From: Paenibacillus foliorum
Lineage (GTDB): Bacteria > Bacillota > Bacilli > Paenibacillales > NBRC-103111
NCBI RefSeq assembly: GCF_013141765.1
Contig: NZ_WHOD01000070.1
Coordinates: 372,001-436,000, forward strand
Reading direction: 5' to 3'
Length of the DNA stretch: 64,000 bases
The notes below the pieces were generated by a model that was given only the letters and a program-made list of their open reading frames with translations, had not been told where the DNA came from and did no database searches. Shown piece by piece: positions 18,001-25,980 of the stretch. The translations under genes were made by a program, and so were the position numbers. Each line of letters begins with the position of its first letter. The stretch's first letter is position 1.

Positions 18001-18139
18001 CGTTGGCAGTCGGGATTTCCATGTTCGGGTACAAATCAACCGGCAAAAGCGGTGCTGCGATCGAGCCTAAAATAACCAGCGCGATCATGAGCATAAAAAT
18101 GGTAACGGGGCGGTTGACTGAAAAATTAGCTAAATTCAC
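15005..18139 (-). CDS. RND-family efflux permease (AcrB-like)
   Basis: Large inner-membrane transporter of 1044 residues with the standard RND plan: helix 1 (FMLMIALVILGSIAAPLLPV), a big extracytoplasmic loop, helices 2-6, then the same again. VDLYPNMEIPTANVSVNWPG is the conserved N-terminal signature, and GSLVDFAVVVLESIFR lies in the helix-4 region that carries proton-relay acidic residues. It is probably a drug or lipid exporter. A GTG start at 18139 follows GGAGGTCA and overlaps the adaptor stop (GTGA), so translation is coupled to the upstream adaptor gene. Confidence 0.93.
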   Translation of the reverse strand: MNLANFSVNRPVTIFMLMIALVILGSIAAPLLPVDLYPNMEIPTANVSVNWPGASPGQVESQVTKRIEASMATIANVQSVSSTSRTGSSNVTVQFNFGTDISEATLTMRDRLDRVKRQLPTDADAPVVSRADPNSQPILNLALYSNSVDLITLRDLADNVVSPAVQRANGVASVGVTGGRVRQIQLLVDQNKLTQYGLTFNQVTSALSNDNQSTDAGLVYKGEQLVPLTIKGDFKSTSEIEKVRVSLSRGQSIPIGELGKIIDTYQEITFESRRNGERSVGLSILKQSDGNTVSVADNIRKAMVDIEKNLPEGVKLGILNDSSKFIKSSINTVIEHTLLGGVFSVIILMLFLNSIRATLIIGVVIPISVISAFSMMYFSGQTINTITLGGLALGLGSLVDFAVVVLESIFRKREEGLSPVEAAKQGTAEVGTAVMASALAQIAVFAPTLFINGLVKNFFVPMALTVSFSHIAALFAAITLVPMLAAKLLKKHSHDESLPEGRSFNPAVWFGRGMNHLTRIYGGLLKWSLGHRWIIILLTIGMLGGSVYLAKFVGSEITPKTDEGQLNINMSLAQGTKFEITNALATKVEGLIKDIPDIESIFTTVGGGGGGAFQSASTNSANIQVTLKPLAERKMKTEQIVEQIRNLTTGNAGAQISVNARSSIRLPGLGGGGGADIQVNLNGPDMAVLSKLGDMVAEELRAIPTLRNVQNTLDRNIPEFDMTIDREAASYYGISVREVMTSIRTAYQGSVATNFKTGDTQISVLVKYPSEFTNNLENLNQVVITTASGAQIPLNAIAKVEPGSGPAQIRHINQQRLATIQGSVFNAPIGDVSTEVQARLATIQPPDGYTITLGSQADSNNAFSSLYFMLLLSVVLVYMVMASQFESLYGPFIIMFSLPPTFIGAILGLYLTNRTINMNSVMGMIMLVGIVVNNAIVLVDYTNQLRKRGYTLYDALLEAGKVRLRPILMTTATTVLAMLPLVIGFGEGAEAQASMATVVAFGLTLSTMITLLLVPVVYTLMDGLKDRLVSKWKKQSPPALPADH

Positions 18140-20202
18140 TGACCTCCACCTGCTCTCCCCGTTTGACCGGAGGCACCGCCATTTGCATTAGCAGGCTGAC
18201 CGCCTTGGCCGCCCGCAGCGCCTTGCTGACCCTGACCTCCCTGACCACCTGAGGTACCTTGTTGTCCTTGTTGTCCTTGTTGCCCTTGCTGTCTTTGTCC
18301 ACCCTGTTGACCCTGACCTTGGCCGCCTTGTTGTCCTTGGCCAGCACCTTGCTGACCCTGCGGTTTCTGAGCTTCCTGCCCCGGCTTAAGAACTTGAACC
18401 GCCGCTTTGTCAGACAGCAGCTCTTGCCCCTTAACGACAAGCTCATCACCCTCAGCTAATCCTTCTGTAATCTCGAACATTGCGCTTGTCAAAGTTCCGA
18501 CTTTTACAGATACTTTCTTCACTCGTCCATCCTTCACGACAAATGCAGCATTTCCGCTCGGTTGGCTCAGAATAGCGTCAGCGGGAACCATGATCGCTTT
18601 ACGACCTTCGCTTTTTAAGCTGGAGGTAGCAAACATCCCCGGGAGCAGCTCTTGATTCGGATCGTTTACTCTAATATCAACGCCGTAAGCTTTGGTCACT
18701 GCGTCCATCGTCGGACGAATCGCTAATACTACACCATCAAATGTTTTGTTTAATGTAGGCACATTAACTTTCATTTGCAAGCCTACTTTGATTTTACCGA
18801 TATTGGCTTCTGATATGTTGACCGTCGCTTGCGTTGGATCTAACGCTGCAACGGACACAATGTTTGCTGCATTCGTAGCGTTCTGTCCTACTGGGGTATT
18901 AATCAGACTCACTACTCCATCAACCGGAGATAATAATACACCATCATTCAACTGCTCATTAAGAACTTGAAGGTTTGTCTGAGCTTGTTGGTATTGTGCA
19001 CTGCTAACAGCAATTGCATCGGTTGACTTAGCCGTTACCAGCGCTTGCTCGGACTGCTCTACTTGCGCCTTGCTCACATTTAAGCTCAGCTCTTGAGTAG
19101 CCTGCGTATTCGCAAAAGATAGCTGATCCTTCTGCAACGTTTGCTGGTTGGTTTCCAAAATAACGGCAAGTGTATTTTGCGCATTGGCAAGAGAAATGGA
19201 ATCGCGGTTTAGCTGTTCCTGCGAAATCTGTACGGTTTGTGAATTTTGTGCAGTCGTCAAGTCTCCCTGCGCCTTAAGCAAAGCAGCCGTAGCTGTAGTA
19301 AGCGAGCTTGGTGTAGTCTGCTGAGCCTGATCAAGAGCAAGTTGGGCCGACTGAACCTTCTGCAAAGCCGTATCTACGGCCGTATTATTGGAGCCTTGGG
19401 CAGCTTTCACGTTAGTGTAGTTAATGATAGCCTGCTCCAACTGCAGCTGCAGCGTATCCATTGAATTATGTGAATTGACTTGCGAGTTTTGAATGCTATC
19501 CTGCTGTGTATTTAAGGTATTTTGTGCATTAGCCAAATTAATACTGTATGTAGTAAGTGAATTATTAAAGTTTTGCTGAGAAATCGCCACCTGCTGCTTG
19601 GCGGTTGCAATTGCATTTTGTTGATCGTTGATCGCTTTATTGTAATTAGCTTGTGAAAGCGCGACCTGTTGTTTGGCAGCGGCAACTGCATTTTGTTGAT
19701 CAGACATTGCTTTATCTAGATTGGCCCGTTGAATAGCAAGCTGTTTTTCAGCGGTAGCCGCACTGTTTGCTTGATCATTGGCCGTTCGCTGCAATTGAGC
19801 CGCGCTTACAGATAGGGCGCTCTCCGATTGAGCAATTTGCTGCAGTAAGGTGCTTGTGTCGATTCTGGCTAGTGGCTGCCCAACCTTAACCCGATCCCCA
19901 GGCTTCACCATGATTTCAGTTACTCTGCCTGTTACACGAGAAGAAATATTCGTTGTATATATCGGTGTTATAGCACCGGTAAACACTTGTCCCCCGCCCA
20001 CATCCGCAAGCTTAACGATCTGTGTTTCTACAGGAAATTGTCTGGCCGCACCGGCTCCTGGTCTTTGAGCTGCGCCCGGTTGTGCTGTTTTTACCGCGCC
20101 TCCCCAATTGATAAATGTTGCCCCGACAACTGCGATAACCGCAATAATAGCAATGGCGGCAACCACCCATTTTTTGGATACATTCTGGATCCACCTGATC
20201 AT
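18136..20202 (-). CDS. RND efflux periplasmic-adaptor (MFP) subunit
   Basis: Membrane-fusion/adaptor protein of 688 residues for the downstream RND permease. It has an N-terminal anchor (WVVAAIAIIAVIAVVGATFI), a lipoyl-like half (ITEIMVKPGDRVKVGQPLARID), a very long Gln-rich coiled coil (about residues 100-420), the second lipoyl half (GVLLSPVDGVVSLINTPVGQ) and a beta-barrel domain. The coiled coil contains near-identical repeats around NDQQNAIATAKQQVA. The last 80 or so residues are almost only Gly, Gln and Ala, encoded by short DNA repeats near 18258-18345. The ATG at 20202 lies 7 nt after GGAGG; an ATG two codons earlier is too close to it. Confidence 0.88.
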   Translation of the reverse strand: MIRWIQNVSKKWVVAAIAIIAVIAVVGATFINWGGAVKTAQPGAAQRPGAGAARQFPVETQIVKLADVGGGQVFTGAITPIYTTNISSRVTGRVTEIMVKPGDRVKVGQPLARIDTSTLLQQIAQSESALSVSAAQLQRTANDQANSAATAEKQLAIQRANLDKAMSDQQNAVAAAKQQVALSQANYNKAINDQQNAIATAKQQVAISQQNFNNSLTTYSINLANAQNTLNTQQDSIQNSQVNSHNSMDTLQLQLEQAIINYTNVKAAQGSNNTAVDTALQKVQSAQLALDQAQQTTPSSLTTATAALLKAQGDLTTAQNSQTVQISQEQLNRDSISLANAQNTLAVILETNQQTLQKDQLSFANTQATQELSLNVSKAQVEQSEQALVTAKSTDAIAVSSAQYQQAQTNLQVLNEQLNDGVLLSPVDGVVSLINTPVGQNATNAANIVSVAALDPTQATVNISEANIGKIKVGLQMKVNVPTLNKTFDGVVLAIRPTMDAVTKAYGVDIRVNDPNQELLPGMFATSSLKSEGRKAIMVPADAILSQPSGNAAFVVKDGRVKKVSVKVGTLTSAMFEITEGLAEGDELVVKGQELLSDKAAVQVLKPGQEAQKPQGQQGAGQGQQGGQGQGQQGGQRQQGQQGQQGQQGTSGGQGGQGQQGAAGGQGGQPANANGGASGQTGRAGGGQ

Positions 20203-20460
20203 TTCCATACCTCCATGTATTCTTGTCCGTCCATCATCCATGACTAAACGCTCCCAGAGGGAATGTTTTGTTCATATTTTATTGCAACGGATCCGGATGC
20301 TTGCTTGCTGATGCCCTAGCATAACATCAACTTAGCGCATATTCATGATGAAACTATGATATAAATGTAAAAAAAGTGTGAAAAAAATATAATAAACTAG
20401 GTCTATTTACCTAATTCAGGAAACCACTGCTCTAACTTTCATTTTTTATTTGTACATGAC

Positions 20461-20488
20461 AAAAAAGAACCCCTTTCGGGGTCCTTTT
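20461..20488 (-). terminator. Terminator, GC-rich stem with GAAA loop
   Basis: On the minus strand GACCCC and GGGGTTC flank GAAA, followed by TTTTTT. It is the first terminator after the L,D-transpeptidase gene, about 240 bp past its stop. The opposite strand has only a short T-run. Confidence 0.65.
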
Positions 20489-20729
20489 GCGGTGAATTGA
20501 TTTTTGTATTAAAGCCTCGAGCACCTTCCAAAAGGCAGGTCAGAAACCTTGTTCACTTTATTGCAGTACAGGTACTACCCTAACGTGTCTTTGGCACATC
20601 CCTCCGCTTCTATCTGGAGTCTAATACCATACTAATGGAATGTTTCGTTGAATCGTTCAACGGAACCACACCTCTCTTTTCACCGCTAATAATAGTATGT
20701 CCGCAACTTTCAATTTCATACACAGGCAT
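20489..20729. other. Long untranslated stretch downstream of the transpeptidase
   Basis: No gene is visible on either strand. An inverted repeat, GTTTCGTTGAA and TTCAACGGAAC with a 3-nt loop, lies at 20642-20666. On the minus strand this is between the transpeptidase stop and its likely terminator, so it may be a long 3' UTR or contain a small RNA. Confidence 0.3.
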
Positions 20730-21242
20730 TTACTTTTCTTTAATAATAACCATGGTTCCTAGAGGGATATGGCGGTATAGCCATTCTACATCCCTGTTAT
20801 GCATGCGGACGCAGCCTGATGACGCGTAGCTTCCTATAGAGTAAGGGCGATTGGTTCCATGAATTCCGTACGTATACCCACCTGTCCCTTTAACGCTGAT
20901 TCCCATCCATCTGGATCCCAAAGGATTCTTTGGATGACCACCAGGAATTTGTTTTCTCACATACCAGGGCTTAACGATTTTGGTTACAATATGGAACTCG
21001 CCTATTGGAGTCAGCTCTTTTCTGCGTCCCGTTGCAACTGGAAATCCGTACATGGCGCGGCCATTAACATATACGGTAAGCCAATTTCTCTTTTTATTAA
21101 TTTCGATATACACCCCTTCTTCCTGAAGAGCCTCCAAAGGAATAGGAGCTTGGGAAGCGAATACAGCCTTCGAAGACGGTAAACATAGGAGTAGGCACAT
21201 GATAAAAACAATCACTGCTTTTGGGATTTTCAATCCAATCAT
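20730..21242 (-). CDS. L,D-transpeptidase (YkuD domain)
   Basis: Exported enzyme of 170 residues that makes or modifies peptidoglycan cross-links. A signal peptide (IPKAVIVFIMCLLLCLPSS) is followed by a compact YkuD domain. The catalytic signature is HGTNRP (about residue 128) and SSGCVRMHNRDVEWLY (about 141-156), with Cys as nucleophile. There is no LysM domain, unlike the longest spore-coat relatives. The ATG at 21242 follows AAAGG at acceptable spacing. It is a single gene with its own terminator well downstream. Confidence 0.9.
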   Translation of the reverse strand: MIGLKIPKAVIVFIMCLLLCLPSSKAVFASQAPIPLEALQEEGVYIEINKKRNWLTVYVNGRAMYGFPVATGRRKELTPIGEFHIVTKIVKPWYVRKQIPGGHPKNPLGSRWMGISVKGTGGYTYGIHGTNRPYSIGSYASSGCVRMHNRDVEWLYRHIPLGTMVIIKEK

Positions 21243-21416
21243 CCTTTACCTTTAATGCAAGCTTATTGTTCACTAAGTTAAAATATTTATGTGCAGCCGA
21301 AGGAAGAGAATTATTACAAAAACCAATAATTGACAATTAAAGAAATCATGCATATTATGTATTTATATATATACGAATATATATAATCTTATATATTATG
21401 GAGCTGATTAAACATT

Positions 21417-22055
21417 ATGAAAACAAGACAAGATTCATTAACAGAGCTTATGAACCGTGAAGCTTTGGAGCTTCAGCTTAAGCAAACGATCAAATCAGAT
21501 GAAGTTGTAGCTCTGGCCTTAATAGATGTCGATCATTTTATGGAAATCAACAATGAATTTGGACATGACACCGGAGATCATGTACTTCAAACTATTGCCG
21601 AACTATTGAAAGAAGCTGCAGGAGAGTATGCGTTTCGCGTATCAGGGGATGAATTTGGGATCATTCTGGTGGGAGAAAGTCTTGAGCAGGCATTTTTAAA
21701 AATGGAAAACGTCCGAGCAGGAATCTATGCAGCTCAAGACCGCTTTCAAATCCGATTGGACAACCCGCCCTTAATAAGCGTAACTATTGGCGTAGCCCAA
21801 TTTCCAAGGGACTCCAAAGATGAACAATCATTAATGCGTACCGCAAATGCAGCTCTGATGGCTGCAAAAGAAGCCGGGAGAAATCAGGTTTCATTACCGC
21901 CTAATGAAGACATGATAATGAAAACTTGCTATTATCCCGCCACATTGGTGCGTCGTCTTAAAACATTAGCGGAAAAGTCAAAAAAGAAGGAATCCTTCTT
22001 ATTTCGTGAAGCATTAACCGATTTGCTAAGGAAATACGATCGTATAGAGGAGTGA
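21417..22055 (+). CDS. GGDEF-domain protein with RHH-like C-terminus
   Basis: 212 residues. The first 160 form a GGDEF domain: LALIDVDHFMEINNEFGHD holds the nucleotide and metal-binding region, and RVSGDEFGIIL (about residue 78) carries SGDEF, a tolerated variant of the active-site loop. A diguanylate cyclase is likely but activity is unproved. There is no membrane or sensor domain. The final 45 residues, around TLVRRLKTLAEKSKKKESFL and FREALTDLLRKY, have the strand-helix-helix pattern of a ribbon-helix-helix (CopG/Arc) DNA-binding unit. GGAG lies 13 nt before the ATG, a wide spacing. Confidence 0.85.
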   Translation: MKTRQDSLTELMNREALELQLKQTIKSDEVVALALIDVDHFMEINNEFGHDTGDHVLQTIAELLKEAAGEYAFRVSGDEFGIILVGESLEQAFLKMENVRAGIYAAQDRFQIRLDNPPLISVTIGVAQFPRDSKDEQSLMRTANAALMAAKEAGRNQVSLPPNEDMIMKTCYYPATLVRRLKTLAEKSKKKESFLFREALTDLLRKYDRIEE

Positions 22056-22097
22056 ACTTACAATTCAACTTGTTGGATTCCGTTCCAGCCGAAACTA

Positions 22098-22138
22098 AAC
22101 AAGCTCCCATGATATCCATCATAGGAGCTTGTTCCATT
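22098..22138 (+). terminator. Terminator after the GGDEF gene
   Basis: AACAAGCTCC and GGAGCTTGTT pair, with inner ATGAT/ATCAT pairs around ATCC, followed by a weak T-rich tract. Confidence 0.65.
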
Positions 22139-22235
22139 ATAACCTAGAGTCTTACTTACTCGATAATAATCACCAGTATGTATCAGCTTCCTTGTTAATT
22201 TGCAGCTTTTGATACATTAATTCTGATACATTAAC

Positions 22236-23000
22236 CTATACAGCGCCTAATTTTTTCAGGTTATTAAAGCTCGTTGCTAGGCATTCGAACGGATCGCGTC
22301 CGTAGCTTTGATCCTGCTCAACCGCAGCCCATTCAACACCAATTTCACGGCATGCATTTAAGATTGCCGGGAAATTCATGTTGCCTTCACCAACTTCAGC
22401 GAATAATTGTTCTCTGTTGGCAGTAACCGCCATATCCTTCAAATGCACAACTTTCATACGTCCATCAAACTTCCGAACCCATTCCACAGCATCACCGCCG
22501 CCGGCTTGTACCCAATAAACATCAAGCTCGAAATCAAAAGCACTTGGGTCAGATTCTTCCAACAAAATTTCCATTCCTGTTTTCCCATCGAATTTAGCAA
22601 ACTCAAAGTTATGGTTATGATAAATGAATTTGAGTCCTGCAGCATCTAATTTTCTGCCAATTTCGGATGCTTGTTTAGCAAAGCTGATGTAGCCTTCCTT
22701 GCTATCTCGGTATTCATTAGGCATACCACCAAGTCCCACATATTTACAACCCCACAGCTGGTGCTTTTGAATTACCTCATCCAATCTCTCCGTTAGATCC
22801 TGATATGGAATATGAGTAGCGCAAATAGTCAATTGCTCACCATCAGCGAGATCTTTCAGTTCTTGATTTCCAATCGGACCTACTCCAGAAACTTGCACGG
22901 CGTCATATCCAATTTGCTTTACTTTCTTCAAAGATTCAGCTATGTTTTCAGGTGTTTTCAAAAAATCTCGAACGGTGTAAAGCTGTGCGGCAATTTTCAT
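22236..23000 (-). CDS. Sugar phosphate isomerase/epimerase (xylose isomerase-like TIM barrel)
   Basis: TIM-barrel protein of 254 residues in the AP-endonuclease-2 / xylose-isomerase-like family. Metal-ligand candidates are in YHNHNFEF (about residue 125), the FDFELDVYWVQ stretch and MKVVHLKDM. The substrate is unknown; relatives include inosose dehydratase, hydroxypyruvate isomerase and sugar epimerases. The ATG at 23000 follows AGGAG by 8 nt and gives MKIAAQLYTVRDF, the usual N-terminus; the upstream 17 codons are unlikely. It is monocistronic. A CRE-like dyad lies 43 bp upstream. Confidence 0.85.
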   Translation of the reverse strand: MKIAAQLYTVRDFLKTPENIAESLKKVKQIGYDAVQVSGVGPIGNQELKDLADGEQLTICATHIPYQDLTERLDEVIQKHQLWGCKYVGLGGMPNEYRDSKEGYISFAKQASEIGRKLDAAGLKFIYHNHNFEFAKFDGKTGMEILLEESDPSAFDFELDVYWVQAGGGDAVEWVRKFDGRMKVVHLKDMAVTANREQLFAEVGEGNMNFPAILNACREIGVEWAAVEQDQSYGRDPFECLATSFNNLKKLGAV

Positions 23001-23042
23001 TTCATTCGCTCCTTTTAGGTGTTTACTTGTTAAAGCTGGTAA

Positions 23043-23056
23043 TGGAAACACTTACA
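23043..23056. promoter_or_regulatory. Possible CcpA (CRE) site
   Basis: TGGAAACACTTACA is close to the CRE consensus TGWAANCGNTNWCA but lacks the central CG. It lies just upstream of the TIM-barrel gene. Confidence 0.3.
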
Positions 23057-23263
23057 TAGGCATTCCACTAAACTCTACCACACATGCCAAGCCATTTCAC
23101 TGCACTATTGTTACAAAAAAAGCTGTCATATTGACCGCTCTTCCCGAAGGGTAATTCAGTTGACATCCGCATACTCCATAGATATAATCCATTCATAAAT
23201 GCCATCCACGCATTGAAAGCGCTAGCATCAAACTTTATTGGTTATAGAAGGAGGATACTTGAA

Positions 23264-24319
23264 ATGTCCAAGCATGAAATTGCAGTAATTCCTGGTGATG
23301 GCATAGGCAATGAGGTTGTCCCTGCCGCTCTTGATGTATTGAATACAGTGGCTGAAGTGCACGGAGGTATTACCTTCGAGTTTACGAATTTCCCTTGGAA
23401 TTGCGATTATTATTTAAAGCATGGCCAAATGATGCCCGAGGACGGGTTGAATACATTACAGTCATTCGAGGCTATCTTCTTAGGCGCTGTCGGCGATCCT
23501 GCCAAGGTTGCAGATCATATTTCATTATGGGGATTACTCATTAAAATTCGCCGTGAGTTCGAGCAAGTGATTAACATCCGTCCGGCTAAATTTATCAATG
23601 GCATAGTATCCCCACTGACTAATCCTAATGATTTCGATCTTATCGTCGTACGTGAAAACAGTGAGGGCGAATACAGCGAAGTCGGAGGAAGAATCCATAA
23701 GGGCGAGGACCAGATTGCCATCCAGAATGCCATTTTTACTCGCAAAGGCACGGAAAGAGCAATCCGCTACGCATTTGAACTGGCCGCCAAACGTCGGGGA
23801 CATGTGACAAGTGCTACGAAGTCGAACGGTATCTTCCATTCCATGCCTTTCTGGGATGAAGTTTTCACTGAGACTAGCCGTGACTATCCTGAAACCAGAA
23901 CATCTTCTTATCATATCGATGCATTAGCTGCCTTTTTCGTTACTAAGCCTCATATCTTTGATGTTATTGTTGCCAGTAATTTATTCGGCGACATCCTGAC
24001 TGATATCGGTGCAGCCATCATGGGCAGCATCGGCATTGCCCCGGCAGCCAACATCAATCTCAATGGGAAATATCCTTCCATGTTCGAACCCGTACATGGT
24101 TCTGCTCCAGACATATGCGGCAGAGGCATTGCCAATCCGACAGGTCAAATATGGACAGCCAAAATGATGCTCGACCATCTCGGTCAACAAGAGCTTGGAC
24201 AAAAGGTTCTGACGGCAATGGAAGAAACGATATTGAGCGGCATTAAGACCCCAGATATTGGCGGAAATGCGTCAACAAAAGAAATGACCGAGGACATCTG
24301 CCGCAGATTGAAGAAGTAG
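23264..24319 (+). CDS. Tartrate/D-malate dehydrogenase family (TtuC-like)
   Basis: NAD-dependent beta-decarboxylating dehydrogenase of 351 residues, in the isopropylmalate/isocitrate/tartrate family. AVIPGDGIGNEVVPAAL is the N-terminal signature, DLIVVRENSEGEYS the substrate loop, and VASNLFGDILTDIGAAI the metal-binding aspartates. FEPVHGSAPDICGRGIANP is the C-terminal signature. The WGLLIKIRREF segment and the lack of leucine-specific residues point to tartrate or D-malate rather than LeuB. The ATG at 23264 follows GGAGG by 8 nt. It faces the sugar-acid operon that ends at 24404 and may belong to the same metabolism. Confidence 0.85.
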   Translation: MSKHEIAVIPGDGIGNEVVPAALDVLNTVAEVHGGITFEFTNFPWNCDYYLKHGQMMPEDGLNTLQSFEAIFLGAVGDPAKVADHISLWGLLIKIRREFEQVINIRPAKFINGIVSPLTNPNDFDLIVVRENSEGEYSEVGGRIHKGEDQIAIQNAIFTRKGTERAIRYAFELAAKRRGHVTSATKSNGIFHSMPFWDEVFTETSRDYPETRTSSYHIDALAAFFVTKPHIFDVIVASNLFGDILTDIGAAIMGSIGIAPAANINLNGKYPSMFEPVHGSAPDICGRGIANPTGQIWTAKMMLDHLGQQELGQKVLTAMEETILSGIKTPDIGGNASTKEMTEDICRRLKK

Positions 24320-24341
24320 TTAACAATTCCGTATTCCCCTA

Positions 24342-24386
24342 AGGAAAAAGAGGTTAATCCATAATTGGGATTAACCTCTTTTTCCT
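24342..24386. terminator. Bidirectional terminator
   Basis: AGGAAAAAGAGGTTAATCC and its near-perfect complement flank a short loop; A- and T-rich flanks serve both the tartrate dehydrogenase gene and the convergent operon. Confidence 0.8.
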
Positions 24387-24403
24387 ATTATATAATAGTC
24401 CAG

Positions 24404-25168
24404 CTACAGCATGCTGAAGCCAAGTCCACCGTCTACAGTCAACATTTGCCCTGTAATTTGACCTGCATTAGCGGAGCATAAGAAAACTACGGAATTGGCA
24501 ATATCATCCTCTGTCTGTAATCTGCCTAACGGCATGACGGAAGAATGCTGTTCCGGCCAATCCTCGTCCTCTCCTTTTGCCCGCATGAGTGCCCTTTCAC
24601 CATGAGAAGCTACCCAGCCCGGATGTACACCGTTTACTCGGATGTTATGCTTTGCTAATGCATGGGCTAAATTCCGAGTCAGCGTAACAACCCCTCCTTT
24701 GGAAATAGCGTAAGCAAACAGCTCCTCACCACCTATACTGGCATGAAGTGAACCCATATTTACAATGCATCCACCACCTTGCCTGATCATAACAGGAACC
24801 ACAGCTTTACACATCAAATATACGCCTTTTAGATTAATGTCCATTATGCGGTCCCAGAAGGCCTCGTCGGTTTGGAGCAAATCCGCTCTTGGAAATATTC
24901 CAGCATTATTAACTACAATATCCAGCTTTCCAAACTGCTGTTCAGCCACACTAACCGCATTATTAACATCATTTTCCCTAGAGACGTCGCAATGTACGTA
25001 AGCGACCTCTTTTCCTTGACTCCGCCACTGCTCCATCAATTGCTCCCCGTCCGGGGAAACATCTGCAATAATAACCTTTGCTCCATTTTCCAGAAACTGT
25101 TTGACGATGGAGGCTCCGATCCCCCTGGCTCCACCGGTTACTAACGCTATCTTTCCATCAAAATTCAA
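24404..25168 (-). CDS. SDR oxidoreductase A (last gene of sugar operon)
   Basis: Classical SDR of 254 residues. TGGARGIGASI is the cofactor motif, and CDVSREND places an acidic residue that favours NAD. NNAGIFPRADLL and the YAISK catalytic motif follow (about residue 153). The C-terminal TGQMLTVDGG is typical. The start is TTG at 25168, 8 nt after AAGGAAGGAG. The substrate is probably a polyol, uronate or sugar lactone, judged only from operon company. It is the last of ten minus-strand genes that start at 34221. Confidence 0.87.
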   Translation of the reverse strand: MNFDGKIALVTGGARGIGASIVKQFLENGAKVIIADVSPDGEQLMEQWRSQGKEVAYVHCDVSRENDVNNAVSVAEQQFGKLDIVVNNAGIFPRADLLQTDEAFWDRIMDINLKGVYLMCKAVVPVMIRQGGGCIVNMGSLHASIGGEELFAYAISKGGVVTLTRNLAHALAKHNIRVNGVHPGWVASHGERALMRAKGEDEDWPEQHSSVMPLGRLQTEDDIANSVVFLCSANAGQITGQMLTVDGGLGFSML

Positions 25169-25187
25169 TTGAGTGGCTCCTTCCTTT

Positions 25188-25970
25188 TTACTTCCAACAA
25201 ACTATCGTTTCGCCCGTCAAATAATCGGCTTGGGGGCCGCAGAGGAACATCACAATTTTGGACATATCCTCTGGTTGAGCAATCCGCTGAAGCTTGGAGA
25301 GGCCTTCTTCATTGTTGACTTTGCGAGTCGCCGAGAAGCGTGCTGTATAGGTGGGAGCAGGTGAAATACAATTTACATTCACATCATAAGGTCTCATCTG
25401 CTGGGCCAAGCTTCTCGTATAATGAGAAATACCCAGCTTCGCAGCAGCGTAAATCACTCCGGATGTGACCGGAACATGGCCTGCTATCGAGCCTACATTA
25501 ACGATTTTACCACTGCCTCGCTCACGCATATGCTGGCCGACAAATTTGCATGTATACATAGTCGACAACAGATTACGCTCGACAACCGAGCGAATATCCT
25601 CGACACTAATATCCAATGAATCATTAGGCTCTGGCCGAGGTGTCTTGAAGCCGATGTCGCCACCGGCATTATTGATTAATATATCAATGCTGCCTAAGAA
25701 TTCAATCGATTGCATGACCAATTGCTCGACCTGCACGGGATCAGCCAAATCGGCGGCGATAAACGCGGATTTTACACCTAAGGATGCTGCTTCCTCAGCT
25801 ACTTGGTACCCGGACGCAGCTTCGCTAAATTCTGCAGATTTCGTTTCTGTTTCATCGTGAATAATGACATTCGCCCCTGCACGGGCTAAATCCATGGCAT
25901 ACTGTCTGCCGAGCCCCCGGCTAGAGCCGGTGACAAGCGCATTTTTACCTTTTAAATCCAAGATATTCAT
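25188..25970 (-). CDS. SDR oxidoreductase B
   Basis: SDR of 260 residues. TGSSRGLGRQYAMDLARAGA is the cofactor motif, NNAGGDIGFK the structural motif and YAAAK the catalytic motif (about residue 166). It lacks the usual terminal DGG; it ends GETIVCWK, so the C-terminus is atypical. The ATG at 25970 follows GAGGTG by 6 nt; a GTG inside that site is rejected. Only 10 bp separate it from the preceding TIM-barrel gene, so they are co-transcribed. Confidence 0.85.
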   Translation of the reverse strand: MNILDLKGKNALVTGSSRGLGRQYAMDLARAGANVIIHDETETKSAEFSEAASGYQVAEEAASLGVKSAFIAADLADPVQVEQLVMQSIEFLGSIDILINNAGGDIGFKTPRPEPNDSLDISVEDIRSVVERNLLSTMYTCKFVGQHMRERGSGKIVNVGSIAGHVPVTSGVIYAAAKLGISHYTRSLAQQMRPYDVNVNCISPAPTYTARFSATRKVNNEEGLSKLQRIAQPEDMSKIVMFLCGPQADYLTGETIVCWK

Positions 25971-25980
25971 GACAGTCACC

